From assembly GCA_002293475.1 (NCBI GenBank), contig DBDG01000014.1, positions 1 to 29,899 of the forward strand: DNA of 29,899 nucleotides, read 5' to 3'. A model generated the notes under the pieces. It searched no databases and was not told the origin of the DNA. It was given only the letters and a program-made list of their open reading frames with translations. The stretch is from Lachnospiraceae bacterium UBA938 (GTDB lineage Bacteria; Bacillota; Clostridia; Lachnospirales; Lachnospiraceae). The position numbers and the translations under genes were made by a program. Of this stretch, positions 22,452 through 29,899 are shown one piece after another; within the stretch, counting starts at the first letter, position 1; each line of letters starts with the position of its first letter.

Positions 22452-23537
22452 CTATAAAATATTCTGCAGAAAAGCTATTATATCAACAGCCGCCGGCGGA
22501 CATCCTTTAACATAAGACTGATGACCGGCAGTGCAGCTGCCGCAGCCAAACATTCCTTCTTTACCGCGGAAGCCTTGGCCGATATCAATTTTATCAGACA
22601 GTTTGTCCAAGGTACGGCGGTCTGCCTGATGCAGGGCAAAAATAAGCGCAGAGTAACAGGCCGAACAGGCTTGGTCTTCTTGGATGTAATTCCTTAACCG
22701 GGCGGCGATTCCGCGCTCACTGTGCTGAGTAAGCGGCTTATGATCCTGATTTAGTTGAATCAGTTCAGTGTTTTCGTCATATAGCCTTCCTATGCCGATA
22801 TCGGAACCGACCTGTAGATAACCGATCTCGTCGGCACGGAAGCCGATTAAGCCGGCGCAATAGGAGTCCAGCAGCAAAGGATCCTGTCCGGCCAGCAGCA
22901 TATTGCGGGTAACAGGATTGCCGCCTTCTTCAAAAGTAAGGTCGCCGCAGATACCATCTACTACACAGAAATGGGTTTTTATCGCCTGGTTCAGATAAGC
23001 AATCGGGCCGTGCAGCCCCAAGGTATGAAACCGCCGCTTTTCACGGTCAGATATACAGCCTTTTAAGTTCTTCATATTACATGTCAGCAGCGTCTGGCAA
23101 TGAGCCTTTAAGACCGGTATATTAATAAGGAAGTCTGTATCAGTTGCCTTGCGGCATGTTTCGATTTCATATTTACCGGTTCTGATCTTATGAAAGCGGT
23201 CTTCCTTAAGGTCATATAAAGGCACGTCATATTTCGCGCTGAGCCGGTCAAATCCACAAGCATGGTATGATTTCCAAGTATCGGCACCGATCCAGGCACT
23301 TTCGATAATCTCTATATTATGGATGCCGCAGTCCTTCAGATAACAAATCAAGCCTTCGACAATCTCCGGGTGGGTGGTAGCTCCTTCAGAAGGCGGCTTA
23401 GCCAATACCATATTAGGCTTGATGGATATCTTCATACCGGGGGTAACCAGCATTCTTAAGGGGGAGGCGTCCAATAGCTTCAAAGTGCCTTTTAAGGCGT
23501 TCTCATCATAATTAATATATATTTTATTCATAACCAA
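22452..23537 (-). CDS. DUF362 protein with C-terminal cysteine cluster
   Basis: A 361-residue cytoplasmic protein of the DUF362 family, of unknown function. Family features are SIKPNMVLAKPPSEGATTHPEIVEGL near the N-terminus, LINIPVLKAH and NMKNLKG in the middle, and the VDGICG segment. The last 90 residues carry CSAC, CGSC and a further GCPP, a pattern that could hold an iron-sulphur cluster. The frame begins at TTG 23537, with GGAG 5 bases upstream; an in-frame ATG at 23531 is the alternative with the longer spacing of 11. It is the first gene of a unit with the glycosyltransferase, read from a promoter at 23555-23582. Confidence 0.82.
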   Translation of the reverse strand: MVMNKIYINYDENALKGTLKLLDASPLRMLVTPGMKISIKPNMVLAKPPSEGATTHPEIVEGLICYLKDCGIHNIEIIESAWIGADTWKSYHACGFDRLSAKYDVPLYDLKEDRFHKIRTGKYEIETCRKATDTDFLINIPVLKAHCQTLLTCNMKNLKGCISDREKRRFHTLGLHGPIAYLNQAIKTHFCVVDGICGDLTFEEGGNPVTRNMLLAGQDPLLLDSYCAGLIGFRADEIGYLQVGSDIGIGRLYDENTELIQLNQDHKPLTQHSERGIAARLRNYIQEDQACSACYSALIFALHQADRRTLDKLSDKIDIGQGFRGKEGMFGCGSCTAGHQSYVKGCPPAAVDIIAFLQNIL

Positions 23538-23554
23538 CCTATCTCCTTACAATC

Positions 23555-23582
23555 ATTATACATATTAATAATGAAGTGTCAA
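23555..23582 (-). promoter_or_regulatory. Promoter of DUF362-glycosyltransferase unit
   Basis: On the minus strand a perfect TTGACA (23582-23577), a 16-bp spacer and a perfect TATAAT (23560-23555). The 5' leader would be very short, about 15 bases. Confidence 0.7.
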
Positions 23583-23584
23583 AG

Positions 23585-23602
23585 CGCAATCTGTAGATTG
23601 CG
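23585..23602. repeat. Inverted repeat between divergent promoters
   Basis: CGCAATC-TGTA-GATTGCG: two perfect 7-base arms around 4 bases. It begins 2 bp beyond the minus-strand -35 and overlaps the plus-strand -35 at 23598-23603, as an operator serving both genes would. Confidence 0.55.
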
Positions 23603-23626
23603 TAAGCCGAATGCATATAGTATAAT
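23598..23626 (+). promoter_or_regulatory. Promoter of the proS-cca unit
   Basis: TATAAT at 23621-23626, preceded after 17 bp by TTGCGT (23598-23603), a weak -35. The leader to the proS start is about 170 bases and holds an 18-codon open frame but no T-box core. Confidence 0.55.
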
Positions 23627-23672
23627 TATTTCAGTTTATTTAAAACATGGCACAAGTGGAGGAGGGTGTATA

Positions 23673-23729
23673 ATGGATTATACTACGGATCAGTATATGA
23701 TGGAACGGAGCGGCTTTTTTCTTTTTTAA
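23673..23729 (+). CDS. 18-codon leader ORF upstream of proS
   Basis: ATG at 23673 follows GGAGGAGGG by 6 bases, the best ribosome site in this leader, and encodes MDYTTDQYMMERSGFFLF before TAA at 23727. The stop overlaps an ATG at 23729 that is in frame with proS. It has no proline codons, so classical proline attenuation is unlikely. Confidence 0.45.
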   Translation: MDYTTDQYMMERSGFFLF

Positions 23730-23800
23730 TGAGTAGGCAGGCGTTACGGACATTGTTTTATAATAGCCAATATCGGATTGGCGAAGAAAAGGAGAATGAA

Positions 23801-25231
23801 ATGGCTGACAAAAAACTAGTAGAGGCGATCACTTCCATGAACGAGGATTTTGCCCAATGGTATACTGATGTGGTAAAAAAAGCTGAGTTGATTGATTATT
23901 CTAACGTAAAGGGCTGCATGGTCATAAAACCGGCAGGTTATGCTATCTGGGAACTGATCCAGAGACAGCTTGATGACATGTTTAAGGCAACAGGAGTGGA
24001 AAACGTATACATGCCCATGTTTATCCCCGAAAGCCTTTTACAGAAAGAAAAAGATCATGTGGAAGGCTTTGCGCCCGAAGTGGCATGGGTTACTCACGGC
24101 GGCCTCAGCCCTTTACAGGAAAGGATGTGTGTACGTCCTACCTCGGAAACCCTCTTCTGCGATTTTTATCAGGGCGATATCCATTCTTACCGTGACCTGC
24201 CGAAGGTATATAACCAATGGTGCAGCGTAGTCCGCTGGGAAAAAGAAACCCGGCCTTTTCTCCGCTCCCGGGAGTTTCTGTGGCAGGAAGGCCATACCGC
24301 CCATGCGACTGCCGAAGAGGCCGAGGAGCGGACTGAGCGGATGCTGAATATCTATGCCGACTTCTGTGAACAGGTCTTAGCGATACCGGTAGTAAAGGGA
24401 CGTAAAACCGACAAAGAGAAGTTTGCTGGCGCGGAAGCCACCTACTCAATCGAAGCGCTGATGCATGACGGCAAAGCGCTGCAGTCCGGTACCAGCCACA
24501 ATTTTGGGGACGGTTTTGCTAAAGCTTTTGATATCCGCTATACCGATAAAGACAATACTTTAAAATATGTTCATCAGACTTCCTGGGGGATGTCCACCCG
24601 GATCATCGGTGCTATCATCATGGTCCATGGTGATGACTCCGGCTTGGTCATGCCGCCCAAAGTGGCGCCGACCCAAGTAATGATCATACCCATTCAGCAG
24701 CGCAAAGAAGGTGTTTTGGAGAAGGCCATGGCACTTAAAGATGAACTGAGCGAATTCCGGGTAAAGGTCGATGATAGTGATAAAAGCCCTGGATGGAAGT
24801 TTTCCGAGCAGGAAATGCGTGGTATTCCTGTCCGTATTGAGATCGGCCCCAAGGATATCGAAGCCGGCAAATGCGTGATTTGCCGCCGGGATACAGGAGA
24901 AAAAATAGAAGCAGAGCTTGATGGATTAAAGGATAAAATATCGGTGGTTCTTAATAACATTCAGCAGGATATGCTAGAGCGGGCGGCTAAACATCTTGAG
25001 GAGCATACTTATCAGGCCGCTGACAAAGAAGAGTTTGTCAGGATATTCAATCAAAAAACAGGATTTGTGAAAGCCATGTGGTGCGGGGAAAGGGAGTGCG
25101 AGGAGACCATCAAGGAAGAGATGAGCGTAACCAGCCGCTGTATGCCTTTCCATCAGGAGCATATTGCCGAAACCTGCGTATGCTGTGGGAAGCCTGCGAA
25201 AAAGCTGGTGTATTGGGGTAAGGCATATTAA
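23801..25231 (+). CDS. proS: Prolyl-tRNA synthetase, short archaeal-type (type 3)
   Basis: Charges tRNA(Pro) with proline. The 476-residue form lacks the editing insertion of the long bacterial ProRS. Class II motifs are seen: VRPTSETLF, RWEKETRPFLRSREFLWQEGHTAHAT (motif 2, by function), and SWGMSTRIIGAIIMVHGDD (motif 3). The anticodon domain follows, then a C-terminal module with cysteines (CGERECEE, CVCCGKPA) and the typical terminal YWGKAY. The frame is open upstream to 23666 and an in-frame ATG lies at 23729, but ATG 23801 has AAAGGAG 6 bases upstream and fits the family N-terminus (MADKKLVEAITSMNEDFAQW). cca follows 26 bp later, so the two are probably cotranscribed. Confidence 0.95.
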   Translation: MADKKLVEAITSMNEDFAQWYTDVVKKAELIDYSNVKGCMVIKPAGYAIWELIQRQLDDMFKATGVENVYMPMFIPESLLQKEKDHVEGFAPEVAWVTHGGLSPLQERMCVRPTSETLFCDFYQGDIHSYRDLPKVYNQWCSVVRWEKETRPFLRSREFLWQEGHTAHATAEEAEERTERMLNIYADFCEQVLAIPVVKGRKTDKEKFAGAEATYSIEALMHDGKALQSGTSHNFGDGFAKAFDIRYTDKDNTLKYVHQTSWGMSTRIIGAIIMVHGDDSGLVMPPKVAPTQVMIIPIQQRKEGVLEKAMALKDELSEFRVKVDDSDKSPGWKFSEQEMRGIPVRIEIGPKDIEAGKCVICRRDTGEKIEAELDGLKDKISVVLNNIQQDMLERAAKHLEEHTYQAADKEEFVRIFNQKTGFVKAMWCGERECEETIKEEMSVTSRCMPFHQEHIAETCVCCGKPAKKLVYWGKAY

Positions 25232-25257
25232 GCAGACATATTATAGGAGAATTGCAT

Positions 25258-26583
25258 ATGCAGATATCTTTGCCTGAAAAAGTAAACAAGATTATCCAGT
25301 CTCTTAACGAAGCCGGATATGAAGCATATGCGGTGGGTGGCTGTGTTCGCGACCGGATTCTGGAAAGAGAGCCTGAGGACTGGGATATCACGACCTCAGC
25401 ATCTCCCGGCCAGGTGAAAGAGTTGTTCCGAAGGACAGTGGATACGGGGATACAGCATGGAACGGTAACGGTTATGTCGGGCAAAGAAGGATTTGAGGTT
25501 ACGACATATCGGATTGACGGGATTTATGAAGACAACCGGCATCCTTCAGAAGTAGTATTTACTTCCAGTCTGGCCGAAGATCTGAAACGCCGGGACTTTA
25601 CTGTCAATGCCATGGCTTATAACGCTCAGGACGGGCTCATCGACTTGTTCGGCGGCATGGAAGATATCCGGAAGAAACAGATCCGGTGCGTGGGCAAAGC
25701 AGAGGAAAGATTTGCGGAAGATGCCCTGCGTTTGATGAGGGCCGTCCGTTTTTCCGCCCAACTGGGCTATGATATAGAAGAAAAGACGAAAGCTGCTATC
25801 TGCCGCCAAGTCTCCGACCTCCAATATATAAGCGCCGAAAGGATCAGGATCGAGCTGGTCAAACTGCTTACCTCGCCACATCCCGAATATCTGGCGATTG
25901 CCTATGAAACCGGAATCACCAGCCAGATTCTGCCAGAATTTGACGCGTGCATGCAGACCGGCCAGAACTGCCGCCATCATTGTTATTCAGTCGGTGAGCA
26001 TATCTTGTATGCCATGTGCCGGATTGAACCGCATAAAGTTCTGCGTCTGACAATGCTGTTGCATGATATTGCCAAACCGCTTACTAAAACGGTGGATGAA
26101 GACGGAACCGATCATTTTCATGGGCATCCGGCCAAAAGTGAAGAAATGGCTGTCCGGATATTAAAACGGCTTAAATTTGATAACGATACCATAGATAAAG
26201 TATCCCGGCTGGTACGCTGGCACGATTATGAGATAGAACCTGAGGCCGTAAATCTAAGGCGCGCCTTGGCCAAAATCGGCAAAGATCTGTTCCCTTTTTA
26301 TCTTAAAGTAAAAACTGCCGATGTGGCCGCCCAGAGCAGCTACCGGCAAGAAGAAAAAATGGCACGACTTAAGGAAATCCGTCTGATTTATGAAGAAGTA
26401 CTGGCAGCCGACAACTGCATTTCTCTAAAGGAGTTGGCAATAACAGGCGCTGATCTGATTGCGGCCGGCATGTCCCCTGGTAAGGAAATGGGAGTCACGC
26501 TAAACAGGCTGCTGGAAGATGTCATTGACTATCCGGAGCATAATAATAAAGAATACTTATTATATGCCGCATTTAACGAATAA
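25258..26583 (+). CDS. cca: CCA-adding tRNA nucleotidyltransferase with HD domain
   Basis: Adds or repairs the 3' CCA of tRNAs without a template, a step needed before aminoacylation. The 441-residue protein has the class II nucleotidyltransferase head (VGGCVRD near residues 26-32, then DWDITT with the catalytic Asp41 and Asp43), the neck and body (RDFTVNAMAYN, RRVR-like FAEDALRLMRAVRFSAQLGY), and a C-terminal HD region (LLHDIAKP, FHGHPAKSEEMA, RWHDYEI). The HD part may hydrolyse phosphate ends, as in E. coli Cca. The chosen ATG has GGAG 8 bases upstream; a TTG at 25252 lies too close to it. It ends in the terminator at 26590-26625. Confidence 0.93.
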   Translation: MQISLPEKVNKIIQSLNEAGYEAYAVGGCVRDRILEREPEDWDITTSASPGQVKELFRRTVDTGIQHGTVTVMSGKEGFEVTTYRIDGIYEDNRHPSEVVFTSSLAEDLKRRDFTVNAMAYNAQDGLIDLFGGMEDIRKKQIRCVGKAEERFAEDALRLMRAVRFSAQLGYDIEEKTKAAICRQVSDLQYISAERIRIELVKLLTSPHPEYLAIAYETGITSQILPEFDACMQTGQNCRHHCYSVGEHILYAMCRIEPHKVLRLTMLLHDIAKPLTKTVDEDGTDHFHGHPAKSEEMAVRILKRLKFDNDTIDKVSRLVRWHDYEIEPEAVNLRRALAKIGKDLFPFYLKVKTADVAAQSSYRQEEKMARLKEIRLIYEEVLAADNCISLKELAITGADLIAAGMSPGKEMGVTLNRLLEDVIDYPEHNNKEYLLYAAFNE

Positions 26584-26589
26584 TCCCGA

Positions 26590-26625
26590 CAAGGAAAGCT
26601 CTGCTTTCCTTGTAATACTTTTTGG
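26590..26625 (+). terminator. Terminator after cca
   Basis: CAAGGAAAGC and GCTTTCCTTG form a perfect 10-bp stem around a 3-base loop (TCT), followed by TAATACTTTTT. Confidence 0.8.
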
Positions 26626-26671
26626 ACTGCTCACATAAGATAGGATATGACTTTATGTGGGAGGTACGCCA

Positions 26672-27661
26672 GTGAACGACAGAGCTGTCAGTTTGCTTGA
26701 AAACTATGATATAGAAGTGCTTCGTACCTGGAAAGGTCGAGGCGCTATTCTTTGCGAATCTGACCAAGGCTTACTGATCCTCAAAGAATATGCCGGCCCC
26801 CGTGAAAAAGTCCTCCTGCAAGACGCCCTGCTTACGCATGTGGCAAAGCGGTGCAACATTAATGTGGAACATATCATGAAAAGCAAGAATGGAGAACTTC
26901 TGGTAGATGATCAGGAAGGAGTTCCTTACATATTAAAAACGTATTTTGAAGGCCGGGAATGTAATGTCCGCGATATGGAGGAATGTAAAATGGCGGTGCG
27001 CAGCTTGGCCTGCTATCATAAAGAATCTGATCTTGCCGGCATGGAAATCATGGCAGGAAGACTGCCGTTTCAAGTTGAAAAAGAATATGAGAAACATAAT
27101 AAAGAGCTTAAAAAAGTTCGGAAGTTCCTCAAAGACAAAGGACAGAAGACGGATTTTGAAATTTACCTGATGAAAGCCTATGATTATTTTTTTAATCTGG
27201 CCCTGCAGGTGTCAGAAGAGCTCCATTACCATGCCGGAGAAACTAACGAGGAGGTTCATGGCATGGTTTGTCATGGTGATTATCAATATCATAATATTTT
27301 GCTTTCCGGAAACAAATGGAGTCTGATAAACTTTGAAAAATGTATTGTCGATAATCCCGTCAGGGATCTGTATTTTTTCATGAGAAAATTATTGGAAAAA
27401 AGTAATTGGTCCCAGACAGTGGGAAATGATTTGCTATCTGCATATATGGAAGAGCGAGTCATGACTGGGGCAGATCATATTCAGCTCTATTACCGGCTGT
27501 TTTATCCTGAAAAATTCTGGAAAATAGTAAACTTTTACTATAACTCGGGAAAAGCTTGGATTCCGGGAAAAAACATGGAAAAGCTAGAAAAGTTAATCGC
27601 CCAAGAAAAGGAAAAACAGCTGTTTTTAGCAACATATCGGGCTAATTATAGGTTGTTCTGA
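26672..27661 (+). CDS. CotS-family spore coat protein, kinase-like fold with an altered metal-binding Asp
   Basis: A 329-residue protein of the CotS/YutH family of aminoglycoside-phosphotransferase-like spore-coat proteins, which implies a spore-forming host. Kinase features are LILKEYAG (candidate Lys), the catalytic loop HGDYQYHNILL, and the family's DNPVRDLYFFMRKLLEK. Where active kinases have an IDFD-type metal-binding Asp, this protein has LINFEKC, Asn for Asp, so catalysis is doubtful. The start is a GTG 7 bases after GGGAGG; an upstream in-frame GTG at 26657 overlaps that ribosome site. The lipoprotein gene follows 44 bp later. Confidence 0.82.
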   Translation: MNDRAVSLLENYDIEVLRTWKGRGAILCESDQGLLILKEYAGPREKVLLQDALLTHVAKRCNINVEHIMKSKNGELLVDDQEGVPYILKTYFEGRECNVRDMEECKMAVRSLACYHKESDLAGMEIMAGRLPFQVEKEYEKHNKELKKVRKFLKDKGQKTDFEIYLMKAYDYFFNLALQVSEELHYHAGETNEEVHGMVCHGDYQYHNILLSGNKWSLINFEKCIVDNPVRDLYFFMRKLLEKSNWSQTVGNDLLSAYMEERVMTGADHIQLYYRLFYPEKFWKIVNFYYNSGKAWIPGKNMEKLEKLIAQEKEKQLFLATYRANYRLF

Positions 27662-27682
27662 CGCGGTGACCTGTGTTATACT
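27653..27682 (+). promoter_or_regulatory. Possible promoter for the PEGA lipoprotein gene
   Basis: TTGTTC at 27653-27658, an 18-bp spacer and TATACT at 27677-27682. It overlaps the end of the CotS gene, so the lipoprotein may be transcribed separately as well as by read-through. Confidence 0.4.
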
Positions 27683-27705
27683 AAGGCGAAAGGAATGATG
27701 CAGCG

Positions 27706-29184
27706 ATGAGAAATACCGGGAAGATAAAATACCTGTTGACGGTTCTGCTTGCCGGGATCAGCCTGACAGGATGCGGCAGTATCGGACTGGCCCATGAATC
27801 GACCTTTGAGAGTGCTTTTGCTAATACGGATGAAAAACAGTCCGATTTTGGCAAATATGATTCCGCAGATACGGCGATTGTTAAGATGGTCAATACCGAG
27901 GAACAGAAAATTACGTTAGTTAATGTGGAATTAAACAAAGAATATACATTGTCATATGACGGGGCTACTCAGGTCAGAGATAAATATGACGGTGCCATGT
28001 CCATGCCACAGATTCAGGCCGGCGATGTCGTTGATGTCTGTTTTATGAAGGAGACGAAGCGGCTGACAAGCCTTCAGATGTCTCCCGATACCTTTATATA
28101 TGAATCCATATCCAGATACAACATAGACGGGGAAAGAAAAAATGCGGTCATTGGAGATGAGAACTTCCGCTTATCGGATAGCACTCTGATTATTTCGGAA
28201 GGACGGCAGATAGAAGCCGCCGACATAGTTTCCCGGGATGTTGTGACGATCAAGGGGATTGGCCGTGACGTTTACAGTATTATTGTTGAAAAAGGCCATG
28301 GGTTTTTACGTTTGGAAGGCGATACTTATGTGATTGGAGGCTGGATTGAGGCAGGTCAGTCGGCGATTCAGCAAATAACGGAAGATATGCTTCTGACCGT
28401 ACCGGAGGGTGATATGGATGTCCATGTTACCGCAAGGGGGATTGATACCGTCAGAAGTATCACTATTAAAAGAGATAAGGAGTCGGTAATTGACTTAAGC
28501 GATATCGTAATTGAAAATCCCGAGATCGGCAAAGTATATTTTACCGTAACTCCTTCTACCGCAGATGTTTATGTGGATGGGGAACTAGCCGATATAGGAC
28601 GGGCGGTGGAGATGGCTTACGGCCTTCACCAGATAGTCTGTGAAGCCTCCGGATATGACAGCATTACCCAATACATCCAGGTGAATCAGGAAATCGCCAG
28701 CGTTACCATTAGCTTGGATGAATATGACAGTAGTCAGTCGGCAAGTTCTGGTACGCAAGGCTTGCCGGGGGTATCGGATAATAGTATTTCTGGGAACAGT
28801 TCATCCAGCAGCAGTGTCTCCGGCAACAGCCTTACTGCCGGGTCATATCGCCTCTATATTGATTCTCCCGAAGACGTAGAGGTATATCAGGATGGTGTAT
28901 ATATGGGTATTTCTCCGGTTAATTTCCTGAAAACCGTCGGCAGCCATACGATTACGCTACGTAAACAAGGATATATTACCAAAAGCTACACGATCCATAT
29001 AAATGATGATAACAAAGATGTGTCCTACACATTCCCTCAGCTTCAGACAGCAGACGACAGTGAAGATGACGATAATGACGATGATGAACATGCATCAGGC
29101 AGCAATGTATCCGGGAATAATAGCGGAAATAATGATGAGAGCGATGCCAGCGGCAATAATTTGAGCGGGAATTCTATAAATTAA
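27706..29184 (+). CDS. PEGA-domain lipoprotein with SGN-rich tail
   Basis: A 492-residue exported lipoprotein. A basic N-terminus and hydrophobic helix lead to LTGC, with Cys23 as the lipidated residue. The middle (about 60-270) is strand-rich and unassigned. Two PEGA-like modules follow: one with VYFTVTPSTADVYVDGELAD near residue 285, and one with YRLYIDSPEDVEVYQDGVYMG near residue 385. Between them and at the end lie low-complexity Ser/Gly/Asn stretches with repeated SGN units, and an acidic run of Asp and Glu (DDSEDDDNDDD). Such tails are common in Lachnospiraceae surface proteins. It probably sits on the outer face of the membrane, binding wall or partner proteins; its role is unknown. 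Confidence 0.85.
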   Translation: MRNTGKIKYLLTVLLAGISLTGCGSIGLAHESTFESAFANTDEKQSDFGKYDSADTAIVKMVNTEEQKITLVNVELNKEYTLSYDGATQVRDKYDGAMSMPQIQAGDVVDVCFMKETKRLTSLQMSPDTFIYESISRYNIDGERKNAVIGDENFRLSDSTLIISEGRQIEAADIVSRDVVTIKGIGRDVYSIIVEKGHGFLRLEGDTYVIGGWIEAGQSAIQQITEDMLLTVPEGDMDVHVTARGIDTVRSITIKRDKESVIDLSDIVIENPEIGKVYFTVTPSTADVYVDGELADIGRAVEMAYGLHQIVCEASGYDSITQYIQVNQEIASVTISLDEYDSSQSASSGTQGLPGVSDNSISGNSSSSSSVSGNSLTAGSYRLYIDSPEDVEVYQDGVYMGISPVNFLKTVGSHTITLRKQGYITKSYTIHINDDNKDVSYTFPQLQTADDSEDDDNDDDEHASGSNVSGNNSGNNDESDASGNNLSGNSIN

Positions 29185-29216
29185 TGGAAATAAGCGGATA
29201 AAAAGCCAAATATTCC

Positions 29217-29245
29217 TTGACAAACCCATTAAAAGAAGATATATA
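29217..29245 (+). promoter_or_regulatory. Promoter of the HU gene
   Basis: A perfect TTGACA (29217-29222), a 17-bp spacer and TATATA (29240-29245) in a TATATATATTTATA run, so the exact -10 could shift by a few bases. Confidence 0.65.
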
Positions 29246-29312
29246 TATTTATAGACTATCTCAAACGCGAGGTATCTTGTTAAAAAAAACTCAGATTAGA
29301 GGAGGAGTTCGC

Positions 29313-29585
29313 ATGAACAAAATGGAATTAGTAGCAGCTATGGCTGACCAGGCTGGATTATCCAAAAAAGACGCAGAAAAAGCATTGAAAGCATTTACAG
29401 ATTCAGTAGCAGCAGAATTGAAAAAGGGTGAAAAGGTACAATTGGTTGGATTTGGTACGTTTGAAGTTACTGAAAGAAAAGCAAGAGATGGAAGAAATCC
29501 TCAGACCGGCGCTGTTATGCAGATCGCTGCTTCTAAGGCTCCTAAGTTTAAAGCTGGCAAAGCGTTAAAGGATATGATTAACTAA
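29313..29585 (+). CDS. hup: HU family histone-like DNA-binding protein
   Basis: A 90-residue nucleoid protein that bends and compacts DNA as a dimer. The full family pattern is seen: N-terminal helices MNKMELVAAMADQAGLSKKDAE, VGFGTFEVTERKARDGRNPQTG with the DNA-minor-groove arm and its RNPQTG tip, and the closing PKFKAGKALKDMIN. GAGGAGG lies 6 bases before the ATG. Codon use is strongly biased (GCA, AAA), as expected for a highly expressed gene. HU followed by an S4 protein is the usual Bacillota gene order. It ends in the terminator at 29603-29630. Confidence 0.97.
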   Translation: MNKMELVAAMADQAGLSKKDAEKALKAFTDSVAAELKKGEKVQLVGFGTFEVTERKARDGRNPQTGAVMQIAASKAPKFKAGKALKDMIN

Positions 29586-29602
29586 TTTTAGCAATATCTA
29601 GG

Positions 29603-29630
29603 AGAACCTGTCTCGGACAGGTTCTTTTTA
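29603..29630 (+). terminator. Terminator after HU
   Basis: AGAACCTGTC and GACAGGTTCT form a perfect 10-bp stem with a TCG loop, followed by TTTTTA. Partial read-through would be needed if the S4 gene depends on the HU promoter. Confidence 0.85.
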
Positions 29631-29656
29631 ACTTATTAGAAATGGGGGAGGCAGTA

Positions 29657-29896
29657 ATGAGACTAGATAAATATTTGAAGGTATCAAGACTTATTAAAAG
29701 GAGAACAGTGGCAAATGAGGCCTGCGATGCCGGACGGGTGATGATAAACGGCAAGGTGGCACGGGCTTCGGCGAATGTTAAGCAGGGGGATGTGATTACG
29801 ATACAGTTTGGGAATAAAGAGGTGAAAGCAGAAGTGCTGGATGTGCAGGAAACGGTAAAGAAGGACGAGGCGAAAGAATTATTCCGGTATTTGTAG
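29657..29896 (+). CDS. rqcP: S4-domain RNA-binding protein RqcP (YabO)
   Basis: A 79-residue S4-fold protein. In Bacillota RqcP binds peptidyl-tRNA-obstructed 50S subunits and works with RqcH to add Ala tails to stalled peptides. The S4 signature is clear: MRLDKYLKVSRLIKRRTVANEACDAGRVMINGKVA (by function), followed by the NVKQGDVITIQFGNKEVKAEV strand part. GGGGGAGG lies 5 bases before the ATG at 29657; the frame opens earlier at 29642, but that ATG overlaps this ribosome site. The gene is complete, ending 3 bp before the window edge. Confidence 0.93.
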   Translation: MRLDKYLKVSRLIKRRTVANEACDAGRVMINGKVARASANVKQGDVITIQFGNKEVKAEVLDVQETVKKDEAKELFRYL

Positions 29897-29899
29897 ACA

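Noticed and set aside
23666..23800. N-terminal extension of ProRS from the upstream open frame
   Set aside because: The start at 23801 has an ideal ribosome site and matches the family N-terminus; the extension is kept only as a possibility linked to the ATG at 23729.
1..29899. tRNA or rRNA genes, CRISPR arrays, insertion sequences, prophage genes
   Set aside because: None of the intergenic stretches shows a cloverleaf with T-loop signature, regularly spaced repeats, transposase motifs or phage structural genes; the amidase alone is not evidence of a phage.

Overview
The window looks like chromosomal DNA of a spore-forming anaerobic Bacillota, class Clostridia and most probably family Lachnospiraceae. 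The signs are a T-box leader, strong AGGAGG-type ribosome binding sites, a CotS-family spore-coat gene, a short archaeal-type (type 3) ProRS, an HU-RqcP gene pair, and a PEGA lipoprotein whose tail repeats V/A/L-SGN motifs. The genus cannot be fixed from the sequence alone.

Layout. 1-118: tail of an unrecognised gene. 239-5705 (+): full-length Lhr-type helicase and a tandem GNAT acetyltransferase whose first half resembles streptothricin acetyltransferases, closed by a bidirectional terminator. 5739-10620 (-): T-box leader, aspS, gatC, gatA, gatB, an operon laid out for tRNA-dependent Asn formation. 10710-12909 (+): promoter, HD phosphohydrolase, asnS. 12958-14646 (+): small acidic protein, YwaF/TIGR02206 membrane protein, zinc amidase. 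14762-17908 (-): two-gene AT-rich cassette of a small helical protein and a 908-aa HD plus phosphoribosyltransferase-like fusion. 18199-20694 (-): LytTR regulator, four-helix membrane protein, ABC ATPase, ABC permease. 20873-23537 (-): GT-C-type membrane glycosyltransferase and a DUF362 protein. 23598-26583 (+): proS and cca, divergent from DUF362. 26672-29184 (+): CotS-like protein and PEGA lipoprotein. 29217-29896 (+): HU and RqcP.

How the genes work together. Much of the window is translation: three aminoacyl-tRNA synthetases (AspRS, AsnRS, ProRS), the GatCAB amidotransferase, the CCA-adding enzyme and RqcP. The most striking point is that the gatA product has lost all three residues of the amidase Lys-cisSer-Ser triad and about 70 N-terminal residues, while GatB, GatC and the rest of the GatA scaffold are well kept. 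The operon may therefore encode a glutaminase-dead GatCAB that uses free ammonia or has another role. The AspRS has the His associated with the non-discriminating type, the T-box has a candidate AAC (Asn) specifier, and a normal asnS lies divergently next door.

The second candidate for something new is the HD-PRTase cassette at 14762-17908. It is compositionally unlike its surroundings and has the look of a nucleotide-targeting conflict or defence module. The LytTR-ABC operon has a strong promoter with two 9-bp direct repeats 21 bp apart just upstream, a probable LytTR operator.
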